Source of the DNA: Streptomyces sp. Ag109_O5-1
GTDB taxonomy: Bacteria; Actinomycetota; Actinomycetes; Streptomycetales; Streptomycetaceae
Reading direction: 5' to 3'
NCBI RefSeq assembly: GCF_003814875.1
Contig: NZ_RKQF01000001.1
Coordinates: forward strand, 6,882,001 to 6,946,000
DNA: 64,000 nucleotides
Shown here: one piece after another, positions 15,860 to 24,916 of the stretch
Layout: each line of letters opens with the position of its first letter
Position numbering within the stretch: the first letter of the stretch is position 1
Notes under the pieces: generated by a model
What the model saw: the letters and a program-made list of their open reading frames with translations, nothing else
Told to the model about the DNA's origin: nothing
The model's database searches: none
Made by a program: the position numbers and the translations under genes

Positions 15860-17593
15860 ATGTCGAAGACAGTGGCCGACGGCCTGTGGGAGATGCTGGT
15901 CAGCGCCGGTGTGCGGCGCTGCTACGGGATCGTGGGCGACGCACTGAACCCGGTGGTCGACGCGATGCGCCGCAACGGCCAGGTCGACTTCGTACATGTG
16001 CGCAACGAGGAGTTCGGCGCCTTCGCCGCGGTGGCCGAGGCGAAACTGACGGGGCATCCGGTCGCCGTGTGCGGGACGGCCGGCCCCGGGGTGGCGCACC
16101 TGATCAACGGCATGCTGGACGCCCTCAAGGAGGAGGTGCCCGTCATCGTCCTGGCCGGCGACACCGAAACCGCCCTGATGGACAGCGAGACCGTCGAGGA
16201 GCTGAACCCGTACCGGTTCTTCGCGCCCGCAGCGGTGTACGTCGGCCGGCTGGTCAATCCCGGTCAGCTCCGTACCGTCGTGACCTCGGCGGTGACGGCC
16301 GCGGTGACCCGAGGCGGCCCCGCGGTCGTCGCACTGCCCGGTGACATCGCGGCGGCGCACGCGCCGGAGGACCGTTATGAGATCCGGCTGCCCCGCCCGG
16401 TACACATGTCGGCCGGGGCGGAGGATCTCACCGCCATGGCCGAGATGATCAACGAGGCGGGCACGGTGGCGGTCTTCGGCGGCCAGGGCTGTGCCGGAGC
16501 GCACACCGAGGTGACAGCGCTGGCCGGAAAACTCGGGGCGCCGGTCGGCTACTCCCTCAAGGGCAAGCCGTTCCTGGAACACGACAACGCGAACGCGGTC
16601 GGGATGACCGGCCTCCTCGGCTACGGCGGCTGCCATCACGCACTCCAGCACGCGGACGTGCTCCTGATGCTCGGCACCGACTTCCCGTTCAGCGGTTTCC
16701 TGCCGCACGGCAGGACCCGCGTCATCCAGGTCGACCGGAACCCGGAACGGCTCGGCCGGCGCATACCGGTGGACCTGGCCGTGACCGGCGACGTACAAGC
16801 CACCGTCGCCGCGCTGCTGCCGTTGGTCGAGCCGAAACCCGACGGCGGCTTCCTCGCCCGTTGCGTGGACGAGACCGAACGGTTCCACCGCAGGATGCGG
16901 CACTACGCGGAGAAGGGGCCGCGGATCAAGCCCATCAGGCCGGAGTACCTCGCCACCGTCCTCAGCGACCTCGCCGCCGACGACGCGCTGTTCTTCGCGG
17001 ACACCGGCACCCCTGTCATCTGGGCGGCCCGGCACATCCGGTACGGGCCGAGGCGGCGGCTGTTCGGATCGTTCTCGTGGGCGTCGATGGCCACCGCCTC
17101 GCCCGGCGCGTTCGGGGCCCAACTGGCCTTTCCCGGACGGCAGACGATCGCACTGTGCGGCGACGGCGGGTTCACCATGCTCGCGCTCGGCGACCTGCTC
17201 ACGGAGGTACAGCGCCGGCTGCCTGTGGTGCACATCGTGCTGAACAACAGCGGCCTGGACTTCGTCAAGATCGAGCAGCAGGAAGCCGGCTTCGTCCCGT
17301 TCGGGACCGACTTCGCCAACCCGGACTTCGCCGCCGTCGCCGAGGCCATGGGTGCCAAGGGCATCCGCATCGAAGACCCCGGTGAGGTGGAAGACGGCCT
17401 CGCGGCCGCGCTGGCCCACACCGGCGGCCCGGTCGTCGTCGACGTCCTCGTCGACCCCTACGCGCTCGCCGTCCCCGCCCACGTACCGGCCAGGACCGCG
17501 GCCGGGTTCACACTGAGTGCGGCACGGCAGGTCCTCGCCGGCCGTCTCGACGACGTCATCGACACCGCCACGCACAACGCCCGGCTCATCTGA
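15860..17593 (+). CDS. poxB: pyruvate oxidase / ubiquinone-dependent pyruvate dehydrogenase-type ThDP enzyme
   Basis: 577 residues, the length of E. coli PoxB (572). Three ThDP-enzyme domains are seen: the PYR domain with YGIVGDALNPVVDAM and VRNEEFGAFAA (catalytic Glu50/51), a central FAD-binding domain (VAVFGGQGCAGAH), and the PP domain with CGDGGFTMLALGDL and VLNNSGLDFVK. PoxB oxidises pyruvate to acetate and CO2 at the membrane, whereas POX enzymes make acetyl phosphate and H2O2; the sequence does not decide which. A catalase-like gene starts 32 nt downstream, which would suit peroxide formation (inference). Confidence 0.88.
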   Translation: MSKTVADGLWEMLVSAGVRRCYGIVGDALNPVVDAMRRNGQVDFVHVRNEEFGAFAAVAEAKLTGHPVAVCGTAGPGVAHLINGMLDALKEEVPVIVLAGDTETALMDSETVEELNPYRFFAPAAVYVGRLVNPGQLRTVVTSAVTAAVTRGGPAVVALPGDIAAAHAPEDRYEIRLPRPVHMSAGAEDLTAMAEMINEAGTVAVFGGQGCAGAHTEVTALAGKLGAPVGYSLKGKPFLEHDNANAVGMTGLLGYGGCHHALQHADVLLMLGTDFPFSGFLPHGRTRVIQVDRNPERLGRRIPVDLAVTGDVQATVAALLPLVEPKPDGGFLARCVDETERFHRRMRHYAEKGPRIKPIRPEYLATVLSDLAADDALFFADTGTPVIWAARHIRYGPRRRLFGSFSWASMATASPGAFGAQLAFPGRQTIALCGDGGFTMLALGDLLTEVQRRLPVVHIVLNNSGLDFVKIEQQEAGFVPFGTDFANPDFAAVAEAMGAKGIRIEDPGEVEDGLAAALAHTGGPVVVDVLVDPYALAVPAHVPARTAAGFTLSAARQVLAGRLDDVIDTATHNARLI

Positions 17594-17625
17594 ACGGCCG
17601 CCCCACCGACGGAGGAAGACGCACG

Positions 17626-18684
17626 ATGACCGACAGCCACGACTCACCGCCGGATGCACCGGACGCGCCGGGTGCGGCGCCCGGCTGGCGCGAGATCCAC
17701 CACGGCGGCTCACCGGAGGCCGAAGAGGCCCACTTCCGCGACCTGGCGGACGTCGTCGTCGGCGTCCAGCGGACGAACAAGCGGAAATCCGGCTCGCAGG
17801 TCTCCCGCCGCACGTTCCACGCGAAGATCGTCGTCGGAGTGGACAACGCCGAACTCGCCTTTCGGGCCGATCTGCCCGCCGATCTGGGTGCCGGGGACTT
17901 CACCGCCGGGGCCCGGCTGCCGGCCATCGTCCGGCTCTCCAACGCCAGCGGCACCGTCCGGCCCGACGGCAGCCCCGACCTCCGCGGCGCGGCACTGAAG
18001 ATCACCCTCCCCGGCGGCGGCGAACACGACCTGCTCATGACCAGCTACCCGGTCTCCCACGCCCGTGACGCCACCCAGTTCGTCGAGATCGCCAGGATCG
18101 GCGCCGGTCCCAAGCCCCTGGTCCTGCCGCGCATGCTGGCGAGGCTCGGCCCTTCGGAGACCGCCCGCGTCCTCGGCAACCTCAGGCGGGCCAACCGTCC
18201 GTCGCCCGGCCTGGCTCTGGAGTCCTACTGGAGCCGCGGCGCCGTCCTGTGGGGCGACACCGGCCCCGTCAGGTTCCGCCTCAGTCCACACAGTCCGCTC
18301 AGTCCGCTCGACGGTCCCGCCCCGGCCTCCGCCCCGCCGCCGGACCCGGCCGACAGTCTCCAGACCGACTTCGCCGCACGGCTGAGCGGTTCGCCGGTCC
18401 GGTTCGCCCTGCACATCCAGAAGTACGTCAGTGAGAGGCTGACACCGATCGAGGACGGGGCGATCGAATGGAAGGAAAGCGACTCGCCCTGGCTCGACGT
18501 CGCCACCCTGACGATCCCCGCCCAGAACATCCTTGATCCGAAGGGCCGGGCCACCTGCGACCACGTCGACACCCTCGCCTTCAACCCCTGGCACGCCCCC
18601 GCGGAGTTCCGCCCGCTCGGCAACCTCAACCGAGCCCGCCGCACGGTCTACGCGGCCAGCGCCAGGGAATGGCACGCCCGATAG
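17626..18684 (+). CDS. catalase-family heme protein
   Basis: 352 residues. It belongs to the short catalase-like group rather than full KatA-type enzymes. Markers are RRTFHAKIVVGV (distal HAK motif), VRLSNASGTVRPDGSPDLRGAALK (distal Asn region and PDxRG), and the end AFNPWHAPAEFRPLGNLNRARRTVY, the NPWH-x(4)-HRPLGxxNRxRxxVY signature. No export signal is present. Members may have peroxidase, catalase or fatty-acid hydroperoxide activity. It is the third gene after the hydrolase and pyruvate oxidase and would remove peroxide. Confidence 0.85.
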   Translation: MTDSHDSPPDAPDAPGAAPGWREIHHGGSPEAEEAHFRDLADVVVGVQRTNKRKSGSQVSRRTFHAKIVVGVDNAELAFRADLPADLGAGDFTAGARLPAIVRLSNASGTVRPDGSPDLRGAALKITLPGGGEHDLLMTSYPVSHARDATQFVEIARIGAGPKPLVLPRMLARLGPSETARVLGNLRRANRPSPGLALESYWSRGAVLWGDTGPVRFRLSPHSPLSPLDGPAPASAPPPDPADSLQTDFAARLSGSPVRFALHIQKYVSERLTPIEDGAIEWKESDSPWLDVATLTIPAQNILDPKGRATCDHVDTLAFNPWHAPAEFRPLGNLNRARRTVYAASAREWHAR

Positions 18685-18711
18685 CGGGCTCGCCGAGTCG
18701 CAACCCGCCTT

Positions 18712-18833
18712 TCCTGCACCCGCGTCACCGAGTCCACGGGCCTCCGCCTCATCCGGTCGTGCAGGACACCCGGCGCGAAGCCATGAGCCGCATGGACCGG
18801 CTGCTCAGGAAAAGGCGCCGCGGTCGCACCTGA
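18712..18833 (+). pseudogene. tyrosine integrase C-terminal remnant with internal deletion
   Basis: One frame reads CTRVTESTGLRLIR; the next reads VVQDTRREAMSRMDRLLRKR to a stop at 18831-18833. In the related fragment at 51990-52437 these two segments are separated by about 45 residues containing the HDARH and LGHS-x-YTH catalytic motifs. So the catalytic core is deleted and only the ends remain. It sits directly upstream of a terminator and a tRNA-Arg half. Confidence 0.65.
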
Positions 18834-18864
18834 CCGCCCGCGTTGATGTCAGAAGCAGATGCCA

Positions 18865-18904
18865 AAGGCCCGCCGCCTCCGGACACCCGGAGGCGGCGGG
18901 CCTT
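18865..18904 (+). terminator. strong terminator between integrase remnant and tRNA-Arg half
   Basis: A perfect 18-bp stem (AAGGCCCGCCGCCTCCGG and its complement) with a 4-nt ACAC loop. The equivalent position at 52478 holds a similar hairpin, so it is part of the recurring scar module. Confidence 0.75.
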
Positions 18905-18910
18905 CGACCT

Positions 18911-18953
18911 GGTGCCCCGGCAGGATGCGAACCTGCGACACCCGCTTCAGGAG
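18911..18953 (-). other. tRNA-Arg(CCU)-like 3' half, att scar copy 1
   Basis: On the minus strand this is a degenerate tRNA 3' half from the anticodon loop through variable loop and T-arm (GCAGGTTCGcATCCTGC) to the acceptor and CCA. One C is missing from the acceptor run, one T-loop base is changed, and the loop reads CTCCTGA instead of CTCCTAA. The 5' half is absent, so it is not a functional tRNA. Confidence 0.75.
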
Positions 18954-19056
18954 CTTTCTTCGGGCGGGGCCGTGACCTGCGGAATCGTCTGAAGTGGGGT
19001 GTCTGGCCCAGGAGAACACCCCGCCGCGGTTCTCACGTGTTCACGGGGTTTCCCGC
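18954..19056 (+). repeat. downstream block of scar repeat, copy 1
   Basis: The sequence after the tRNA half, including GGCCGTGACCTGCGGAA, GTGTCTGGCC and TTCTCACGTGTTCACGGG, is shared with blocks at 40043 and 58892. The similarity stops near TTTCCCGCGG. The stretch 19057-19301 after it holds no gene I can support, though 19066-19219 has coding-like GC bias and may be the C-terminal end of a lost gene. Confidence 0.65.
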
Positions 19057-19301
19057 GGCGGAAACCCCGATCTCGAGCAACTGGCGCCGCCGCTACGGAC
19101 ACCACCCCACCAGCGCCGCCGTCGGCCGGGCAGGACTCGACGCCCGGCTCACCGGCCGCCGCTCCCTCGCCCGCACCCCCGGCGTCCCGTCCCTCGGCGG
19201 GTTTACCACGATGGGGTGAATCCCGCAGTTAAGCGGCAACCATGCGCCATCTTCACATGTCACACATCTTGCTCTCGACAGCAGACACCTCAGGGGGAGC
19301 C

Positions 19302-19508
19302 ATGATTAACCAGCAGCCGCAGCATCCCGGATGGGCCGGCCCACAGCAGCCCTTCGGCCAGGCCCCTTTCGGCCAGCAGCCGTACGGGCAGCCGCCGTTC
19401 CAGCCGCAGCCGCCGGAAAAGCGACCCGGCGCGGGGAAGGCCATCGGTCTCGGCTGTCTCGGCCTCGTCGGCGTGGCCGTCGTCCTCCGGAGCCTGACGG
19501 GTGGTTGA
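19302..19508 (+). CDS. small Pro/Gln-rich membrane protein
   Basis: 68 residues from ATG 19302 with GGGGGAG upstream. The first 45 residues are a Pro/Gln/Gly tract with repeats QQPFGQAPFGQQPYGQPPF, typical of disordered cytoplasmic leaders in Streptomyces membrane proteins. A single hydrophobic segment follows (AIGLGCLGLVGVAVVL). The family usually continues further, so this may be a short or truncated member. Function unknown. Confidence 0.5.
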   Translation: MINQQPQHPGWAGPQQPFGQAPFGQQPYGQPPFQPQPPEKRPGAGKAIGLGCLGLVGVAVVLRSLTGG

Positions 19509-19650
19509 CGGCCACCAACGGCGGTTACGGAATGCGCCGTATCGTACCCGTGGCGTAATGATTGTCCTGCCTGGTCGTTCCTGACACGGGCCGCCACGGG
19601 ACGGGGCCGGCGTGCCCGTCGGCGCGCCGTTTTCCGGCCCGAGGAGTCAC

Positions 19651-21204
19651 GTGTCCGAGCAGAACACGGTCGAAGTCGAGACCGCCTACGGCAAGATTTC
19701 GGGCCTGGTGCAGGGCGGCATCGCCCGCTTCCTGGGCATCCCCTACGCGGCGGCGCCGCTCGACGACCTGCTGTTCGACGCCCCGCAGCCGCCGGAGCCG
19801 TGGACGGGGGTACGCACCGCGCACGCCTACGGCCCCACCGCCCCCAAGCCGCCGCTCGCCGGCCGGCTGGGCGACATCGTCTCCGACCCGGACATCGAGG
19901 GCGACGAGTGGCTGAACCTCAACGTCTGGACCCCCGACCCCCAGGCCTCGGGACTGCCGGTGCTGGTGTGGATCCACGGCGGCGGCTTCACCACCGGATC
20001 ATCGGCCGTGCCGACCTACGACGGCGCGACCTTCGCCGGTGACGGTCTGGTGTGCGTGAGCTTCAACTACCGGCTCGGCGTGTACGGCTTCGGCTACCTG
20101 CCGGACGCCCCGGCACCGGCCAACCGCGGTCTGCTCGACCAGGTCGCCGCCCTGCGGTGGGTCCGCGAGAACATCGCCCGCTTCGGCGGTGACCCGGACA
20201 ACGTCACCGTCGCCGGTGAGTCCGCCGGGGCGATGAGCGTGCTCGCGCTGCTCGCCCGCGACGACGGCCTGTTCCACCGGGGCATCGTCCAAAGCGGCAA
20301 CGGCCACATCGGCCAGACGCCCGCCGACGCCGGCAAGGTCCTCAAGGCCGTCGCCGACGAACTCGGTATCGACCCCACCCCCGAGGCGTTCACCGACATC
20401 GACGTCGATGAACTGCTGAAGGCGCAGGCCTCGGTCAGCTCCGACATCAGTCAGAAGCCGAACAGCGCGACTTACGGCACGAGCACGATGGCCGCCTGCG
20501 GGCTGTCCTTCATGCCCGTCGTGGACGGCACGACGCTGCCGAAGCGCCCGATCGAGGCGATCGCCGACGGTGTGGGCGACCGTGTCCCGCTGCTGATGGG
20601 CACCACGACCGAGGAGTTCCGCCTCTTCATCGTCTCCACCATCCTGGTCGCCTGGAACCTGCCCTCCCTCTACAACGGCCACCTCACCAGTTACAGCGTG
20701 CCCACCGGTTCGTGGGACGAGTACAAGAAGGGCGGCACGACCACCTACCCCCGTGACGGATCCTCCGGCGTGGCCAGCGCACTGTTCACCGACCGGATGT
20801 TCCGCATCCCGACGTACCGCGTCGCCGAGACCCGCAGCGAGAGGTCCGGCGCCGCCCCCACCCACCTCTACGAGCTCGGCTGGCGCTCCCCGGTGACGCC
20901 CAACAACGTCGGCGTCAAGCTGGGCGCCTGCCACAGTGTGGACCTGCCGTACGCGTGGGACACCACGGAGCTGGCGGAGAGCAAGAAGTTGACCGGCAAC
21001 AACCCGCCGAAGCCCCTGGCCGAGGCCCTGCACAAGGCGTGGGCGGACTTCGCCAAGACCGGCGCGGTCTCCTGGGCGGCCTACGACACCGACAAACGCC
21101 CCGTGATGACCTACGCCCACAACAACACCACGACCCACCAGGTCGTCGAGGACCCGCGCAAGACCGAACGCACCTGGTGGGACGGCCACCCCGCCACCAG
21201 CTGA
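19651..21204 (+). CDS. type-B carboxylesterase/lipase
   Basis: 517 residues from GTG 19651, with GAGGAG 4 nt upstream. It is an alpha/beta hydrolase of the COesterase family (para-nitrobenzyl esterase, acetylcholinesterase relatives). Seen: N-terminal GIPYAAAP, oxyanion WIHGGGFTTG, nucleophile VAGESAGAMS with Ser191, FGGDPDNVT, and LGACHSVDLPYAW containing the catalytic His. No signal peptide, so it is cytosolic. It hydrolyses esters; substrate unknown. It is flanked by small orphan genes and ends just before a scar with a terminator. Confidence 0.9.
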   Translation: MSEQNTVEVETAYGKISGLVQGGIARFLGIPYAAAPLDDLLFDAPQPPEPWTGVRTAHAYGPTAPKPPLAGRLGDIVSDPDIEGDEWLNLNVWTPDPQASGLPVLVWIHGGGFTTGSSAVPTYDGATFAGDGLVCVSFNYRLGVYGFGYLPDAPAPANRGLLDQVAALRWVRENIARFGGDPDNVTVAGESAGAMSVLALLARDDGLFHRGIVQSGNGHIGQTPADAGKVLKAVADELGIDPTPEAFTDIDVDELLKAQASVSSDISQKPNSATYGTSTMAACGLSFMPVVDGTTLPKRPIEAIADGVGDRVPLLMGTTTEEFRLFIVSTILVAWNLPSLYNGHLTSYSVPTGSWDEYKKGGTTTYPRDGSSGVASALFTDRMFRIPTYRVAETRSERSGAAPTHLYELGWRSPVTPNNVGVKLGACHSVDLPYAWDTTELAESKKLTGNNPPKPLAEALHKAWADFAKTGAVSWAAYDTDKRPVMTYAHNNTTTHQVVEDPRKTERTWWDGHPATS

Positions 21205-21324
21205 CCCACTCCCACTCCCTCACCGGGCAACCAGCGAAGAGCCCCCCGCTCATCCCATCCGGCCCGTCACCGAAGAGGAGGCCGCGAAAAACAACACTCA
21301 GTGACATCAGAAGAAGACACCAAA

Positions 21325-21352
21325 GGCCCCGGACCATAACCGGCCCGGGGCC
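21325..21352 (+). terminator. terminator of scar module, downstream of the carboxylesterase
   Basis: GGCCCCGGACC pairs with GGCCCGGGGCC (one mismatch) around a short loop and is followed by ATTT. It is a variant of the hairpin at 52478. The preceding GACATCAG...CACCAAA also matches the scar leader. Confidence 0.65.
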
Positions 21353-21360
21353 ATTTCCCT

Positions 21361-21373
21361 GGTGCCCCCGGCA
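21361..21373 (-). other. acceptor end of tRNA-Arg half, truncated att scar copy 2
   Basis: GGTGCCCCCGGCA equals the CCA-acceptor end of the tRNA-Arg half and follows the same terminator, but the similarity then stops. It is a scar cut within the acceptor stem. The rest of 21205-21533 holds no gene. Confidence 0.55.
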
Positions 21374-21533
21374 CGGCGGCCTGGCATCACAACGGTCAGG
21401 CAGGTGCGCTCATGTACGCCGCTGTCCGGTGCCGTCGATGTCAGTCATGGACGTCAGGGTCCGTCGGGGGGGCGAGGGGCGCGGCCGAGACCCAAGGCGG
21501 CCAAGACCGAACGGGGGTTGAGAAGATCCCGGC

Positions 21534-22331
21534 ATGCAGTTCGACGACCCTGCCGACTTGAGTCGCGTATGCACGGAACGGCTCGGTGAGAAGGCCGGTC
21601 GGCAGTTTGCTGCCATGGGCCGCCGCGGCTTTCGGTTGGTCCGCCCAGCAGGAAGTATCCAGGCCACTGGGCGATGCCGACTTGGTGGGCCTGCCCTCCT
21701 CGAACCGGAGACCTGCTGGCCCGAACACAGCGGGGTTCCGTTGTCCCTGCATGCCGTGCTGGACACCGATGCTCTCGCTGCCTGGCTGGGCAACGAACTG
21801 CCCACACGGCCCGGCCTGCTCAACTTCTTCCACCTCGATCCGGACCTGCCGTACGAGGAGTACCGCCAGCTGCACATGTCCGAGTCCGGGGTATGCCGCG
21901 TCATTCCCGCCGACCCGGCCCGGGCAGTCGAGACGACGGCACCCGAGCCGGCGAGAAGCTACCCGGCGATGCCCGTCCATGCGGCCGAGGTGACCATGCT
22001 CCCGGACTGCTGGGACGTCGAGGACGAGGACGTGGAGTTCGACGGGGACCAGCACTGGGGAGCGACATCGCTCATTCTCGGCGAGTTGGGAGATCTCGAC
22101 GGGAACACCGCCGGCAGTCACTGCGCCTTCGGTTGGCCGGACACCTCGTACACGCTCAAGGTGACGTCCCGCGACGCCGACGGCCCGGCCGTCCATCTGC
22201 TCCAGCTCGCCGAGGACACCGAACTCGGATGGGGCTGGGGGGACGCCGGAACGCTGTACTTCACGATCCCGATCAAGGCACTCGCGACCGGCGACTTCAG
22301 CCGGGCCGTGACACAGGTTCTCTGCTGCTGA
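21534..22331 (+). CDS. YwqG-like (DUF1963) protein
   Basis: 265 residues. Features of the YwqG family are RLGGPALLEPETCWPEHSGVPLSLHAVLD, where RxGG-x-P...WP and a following beta-strand are typical, and the C-terminal region GDAGTLYFTIPIKALATGDFSRA. The middle has GGxP-like SLILGELGDLDGN. No signal or membrane span. Biochemical function of the family is unknown; members often occur singly or near polymorphic-toxin loci. It lies between two scar terminators. Confidence 0.75.
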   Translation: MQFDDPADLSRVCTERLGEKAGRQFAAMGRRGFRLVRPAGSIQATGRCRLGGPALLEPETCWPEHSGVPLSLHAVLDTDALAAWLGNELPTRPGLLNFFHLDPDLPYEEYRQLHMSESGVCRVIPADPARAVETTAPEPARSYPAMPVHAAEVTMLPDCWDVEDEDVEFDGDQHWGATSLILGELGDLDGNTAGSHCAFGWPDTSYTLKVTSRDADGPAVHLLQLAEDTELGWGWGDAGTLYFTIPIKALATGDFSRAVTQVLCC

Positions 22332-22406
22332 TCCGCACAACAGGAGGCCGCTGCCGGAGACCGCATCGTCGTCGCCGTGTTCTCTTGGAAGAAGGAGACG
22401 TCAAGG

Positions 22407-22432
22407 GCCCCGGACCATGATCGGTCCGGGGC
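22407..22432 (+). terminator. scar-type terminator after the YwqG-like gene
   Basis: Perfect 10-bp stem GCCCCGGACC/GGTCCGGGGC with loop ATGATC, identical in stem and loop to the hairpin at 52478. No tRNA half follows here, so it is a hairpin-only scar remnant. Confidence 0.65.
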
Positions 22433-22514
22433 ACGCCATGACCAGGCGTGCGGACCGCCGGCCGGTGGCCCCGCAGTACGTGGCGAGTGAGACCCCGGCA
22501 GGCCGGGGCGTCCT

Positions 22515-23756
22515 TCAGCGCCCCCTGCGCCGCCGTCGCACGGTGGAGTCGGTGCCGCCGCCCAACTGGTCCGCCAGGCAGGCGAGGTAGAGCGCCATGG
22601 TGGTCCGGTGTTCGCGCAGCGGGCGGCCGGTGATCTGCTCGATCTTGTTCATCCGGTAGACGACGGTGTTGCGGTGGACGTGCAGGGCCTCGGAGGCCCT
22701 GACGAGGTTGAACCCGTTCTCGCACCAGGCGGTGATCGTGTCGCGGAGCGCCGGCCAGTCCGGCTGGGTGCGCAGGTCCGCGGTGGTGAGGTCGAGCAGC
22801 CGGTTGCGGGCGGACTGGCTCACCGTGGTCAGGAGCTGGTGGACGCGCAGATCGGTGATGTGGTGGACGGCGGAGCCGCCCGCCAGGCGGGTACCGAGGC
22901 GAAGCGCCTCGCACGCGTCCTGGTAGGAGTCGTGCAGCCCGCCGACGGAGGTGGCCGGCTCGCCGATGCCCGCGCGGGCGGCCAGGCCGTCCTGGGCGGC
23001 GATGACGTCTGTGACGCGGCGGCAGTCGGCGGCCAGGGACGTCGTGCGGCTCCCGGCCGGGATCCGGTGCAGTACGCCGATCCAGCCGGGGGCCGTGACG
23101 GCGATGATGTCCTGCGGGTCGGCGAAGACCTCGCCGACGGTGCGCAGCAGCTCGGAACGGACCAGTGCCAGGGGCGGGGCGGCGCCTTGGCGGTGGGCGG
23201 CCTGGCGGTGCGCGCCCTGGCCGTGGGCGGCCGCAGCGGGCACGGTCACCTCGAACACCACCGCGACTCGCCGCAGCCGCAGGTCGAAGCCGAGTTCGGC
23301 GGCCCGGAACACGAGGAAGTCGCCCTCGACGACCTCGGGATCGTAGGCGGCGATGTCGGCCAGCAGCTTCTCGCCCGCCCGCTCGGCCAGCAGCCGGGAG
23401 CGCAGCATCACGGACTCCCGCAGCAGGATCTCCGTCTGCCGTTTCACCAGCAGTCCGAACCGCCGGACCTGGGCCGGCGTCCCGGTGATCCCGACCGTTC
23501 CCACCGCCTGCCCGCCCGCGATCAGCGGCAGGGTCATGCCAGGGCGTACGCCACGTAGTTGCTGAGCCTGGGAGGCGTTGTGCGTGGCGGCTTCCTGGGT
23601 GCGGACGACCTGCACGGACGCCTCGTGGAAGGTGCCGACGCGGCTCCTGTCGCCGCTGCCGATGACCATGCCCTCCGCATCGGTGATCAGCACGTTGAAG
23701 CCGATGACGGCGGAGGTGTCCCCGGCGATCTCCTGCGCGAGTGACGGGCTCAGCAC
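22515..23756 (-). CDS. CdaR-type sugar-diacid-recognition regulator
   Basis: 413 residues from GTG 23756 with GGGAGGA 7-8 nt upstream. The N-terminus is the diacid_rec domain of CdaR: LAQEIAGDTSAVIGFNVLITDAEGMVIGSGD and GTFHEASVQV. A GGDEF-like middle follows, then a PucR helix-turn-helix, WCENGFNLVRASEALHVHRNTVVYRMNKIEQITGRPL. CdaR activates glycerate/glucarate genes in E. coli. Here it is divergent from an amino-acid importer with a D-amino-acid oxidase and probably controls those. An odd GQGAHRQAAHRQGA insertion with a short repeat lies near residue 180. Confidence 0.85.
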   Translation of the reverse strand: MLSPSLAQEIAGDTSAVIGFNVLITDAEGMVIGSGDRSRVGTFHEASVQVVRTQEAATHNASQAQQLRGVRPGMTLPLIAGGQAVGTVGITGTPAQVRRFGLLVKRQTEILLRESVMLRSRLLAERAGEKLLADIAAYDPEVVEGDFLVFRAAELGFDLRLRRVAVVFEVTVPAAAAHGQGAHRQAAHRQGAAPPLALVRSELLRTVGEVFADPQDIIAVTAPGWIGVLHRIPAGSRTTSLAADCRRVTDVIAAQDGLAARAGIGEPATSVGGLHDSYQDACEALRLGTRLAGGSAVHHITDLRVHQLLTTVSQSARNRLLDLTTADLRTQPDWPALRDTITAWCENGFNLVRASEALHVHRNTVVYRMNKIEQITGRPLREHRTTMALYLACLADQLGGGTDSTVRRRRRGR

Positions 23757-23950
23757 GGGCGTTCCTCCCGTCGCGGGCCGGGTCGGGCCTGGACGCACCG
23801 TACAGGGGAGGGAGCGATTCCAGCCACAACTGTGTACGAAGTGACCGGTGACGTACGGCGGGCGGCTCCTTAGCGTATGGCCCCAATCACCTCCCCGCCG
23901 GGGGCACAACGCGGTGAACGGCGGGTTCCCTCAGCCGGAACGGAAGGCTC

Positions 23951-24907
23951 ATGCCGATGATCCGTGCGCGCGCCATCGCCGCATCCTTCTCCACATTCCT
24001 CCTCCTTTCCTCCGTCGCCGCCTGTGGCTCGGGCGGCGACGACGCCCCGAAGAACGTCTCCGCGAAGACCGCCGCCCTGGGCACCCTCACGCCCGGCGTC
24101 ATCAAGGTCGCCGTCGAGCCGTACGCGCCGTACACCACCGTCCAGGGCGGCAAGATCGTCGGCCTGGACGGCGACATCCTCGCCTACGCGGCCAAGAAGC
24201 TCGGCCTGGAGATCAAACCGCAGGTGACGGACTTCGCCGGCATGCTCGCCGGGGTGCAGTCCCGCCGGGTGGACCTCACCGTCGGCGGGGTCGCCTGGTC
24301 CGCCGACCGGCAGAAGCAGGGCCTGTTCACCGACCCGCCCTACTACTCGCCCCCGGCGATGGCCGTCCGCGACGGCAAGACCTACAAGACGGTCGACGAC
24401 CTGGAGAACCTGAACCTCGGCACCGTCGAGGGCTACGTCTGGGTCAAGTCGATCCAGGCCGTACCGGGCGCCAAACTGCACGCCTACCCCGACGCCAACG
24501 GCGTCTTCGACGACCTCGGCGCGGGCCGCGTCGACGTCGGCTTCCTCGACCCGCTGCTCATCATCGCGGCCCAGAAACAACGCCCGGACCTCAAGATCAG
24601 CACCGAGTACCTCACCCCGCCCACCGCCGCGCAGGTCAAGGCGAAGCCCGCCTACTCCTACTTCCAGCCGTACCAGACCGGCTTCTACCTCCCGAAGCAG
24701 GAGCCGAAGCTGGAGAAGGCGATCTCCGCGCAGATCGACGCCATGTACCAGAACGGCGAGCTGGCGAAGCTCATCAAGAAGTACGGCGGCGATCCCGAGC
24801 AGTTCCTCAAGCCCTCGGCCGGCATGGCCGCCGCGCGCCGGGGCGTCGACCGGCCCGCCGACTGGACCCCGCCGACCATCGGCTCCACCGGCTCCACCGG
24901 CCAGTGA
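23951..24907 (+). CDS. ABC transporter substrate-binding lipoprotein, amino-acid type (family 3)
   Basis: 318 residues. Lipoprotein signal with lipobox VAAC, giving Cys25 as anchor. The SBP family 3 pattern is clear: GVIKVAVEPYAPYTT, GLDGDILAYAAKKLGLEIKPQ, LAGVQSRRVDLTVGGVAWSADRQKQGLFTDPPYYS. It captures polar amino acids or opines outside the membrane. It is the first of four tightly packed genes, 9 nt before the permease. Linkage to a D-amino-acid-type oxidase suggests a D- or modified amino acid ligand (inference). Confidence 0.9.
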   Translation: MPMIRARAIAASFSTFLLLSSVAACGSGGDDAPKNVSAKTAALGTLTPGVIKVAVEPYAPYTTVQGGKIVGLDGDILAYAAKKLGLEIKPQVTDFAGMLAGVQSRRVDLTVGGVAWSADRQKQGLFTDPPYYSPPAMAVRDGKTYKTVDDLENLNLGTVEGYVWVKSIQAVPGAKLHAYPDANGVFDDLGAGRVDVGFLDPLLIIAAQKQRPDLKISTEYLTPPTAAQVKAKPAYSYFQPYQTGFYLPKQEPKLEKAISAQIDAMYQNGELAKLIKKYGGDPEQFLKPSAGMAAARRGVDRPADWTPPTIGSTGSTGQ

Positions 24908-24916
24908 GGGGATGAC

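Noticed and set aside
15689..17713. A 674-residue minus-strand open frame opposite poxB.
   Set aside because: It is the antisense shadow of a high-GC gene; its composition is dominated by Arg/Gly/His/Val, and poxB on the plus strand has complete family motifs.
19066..19219. Coding-like end SSNWRRRYGHHPTSAAVGRA to a stop.
   Set aside because: GC bias is good, but no family is recognised and the start is inside the scar repeat, so I could not support it as a gene.
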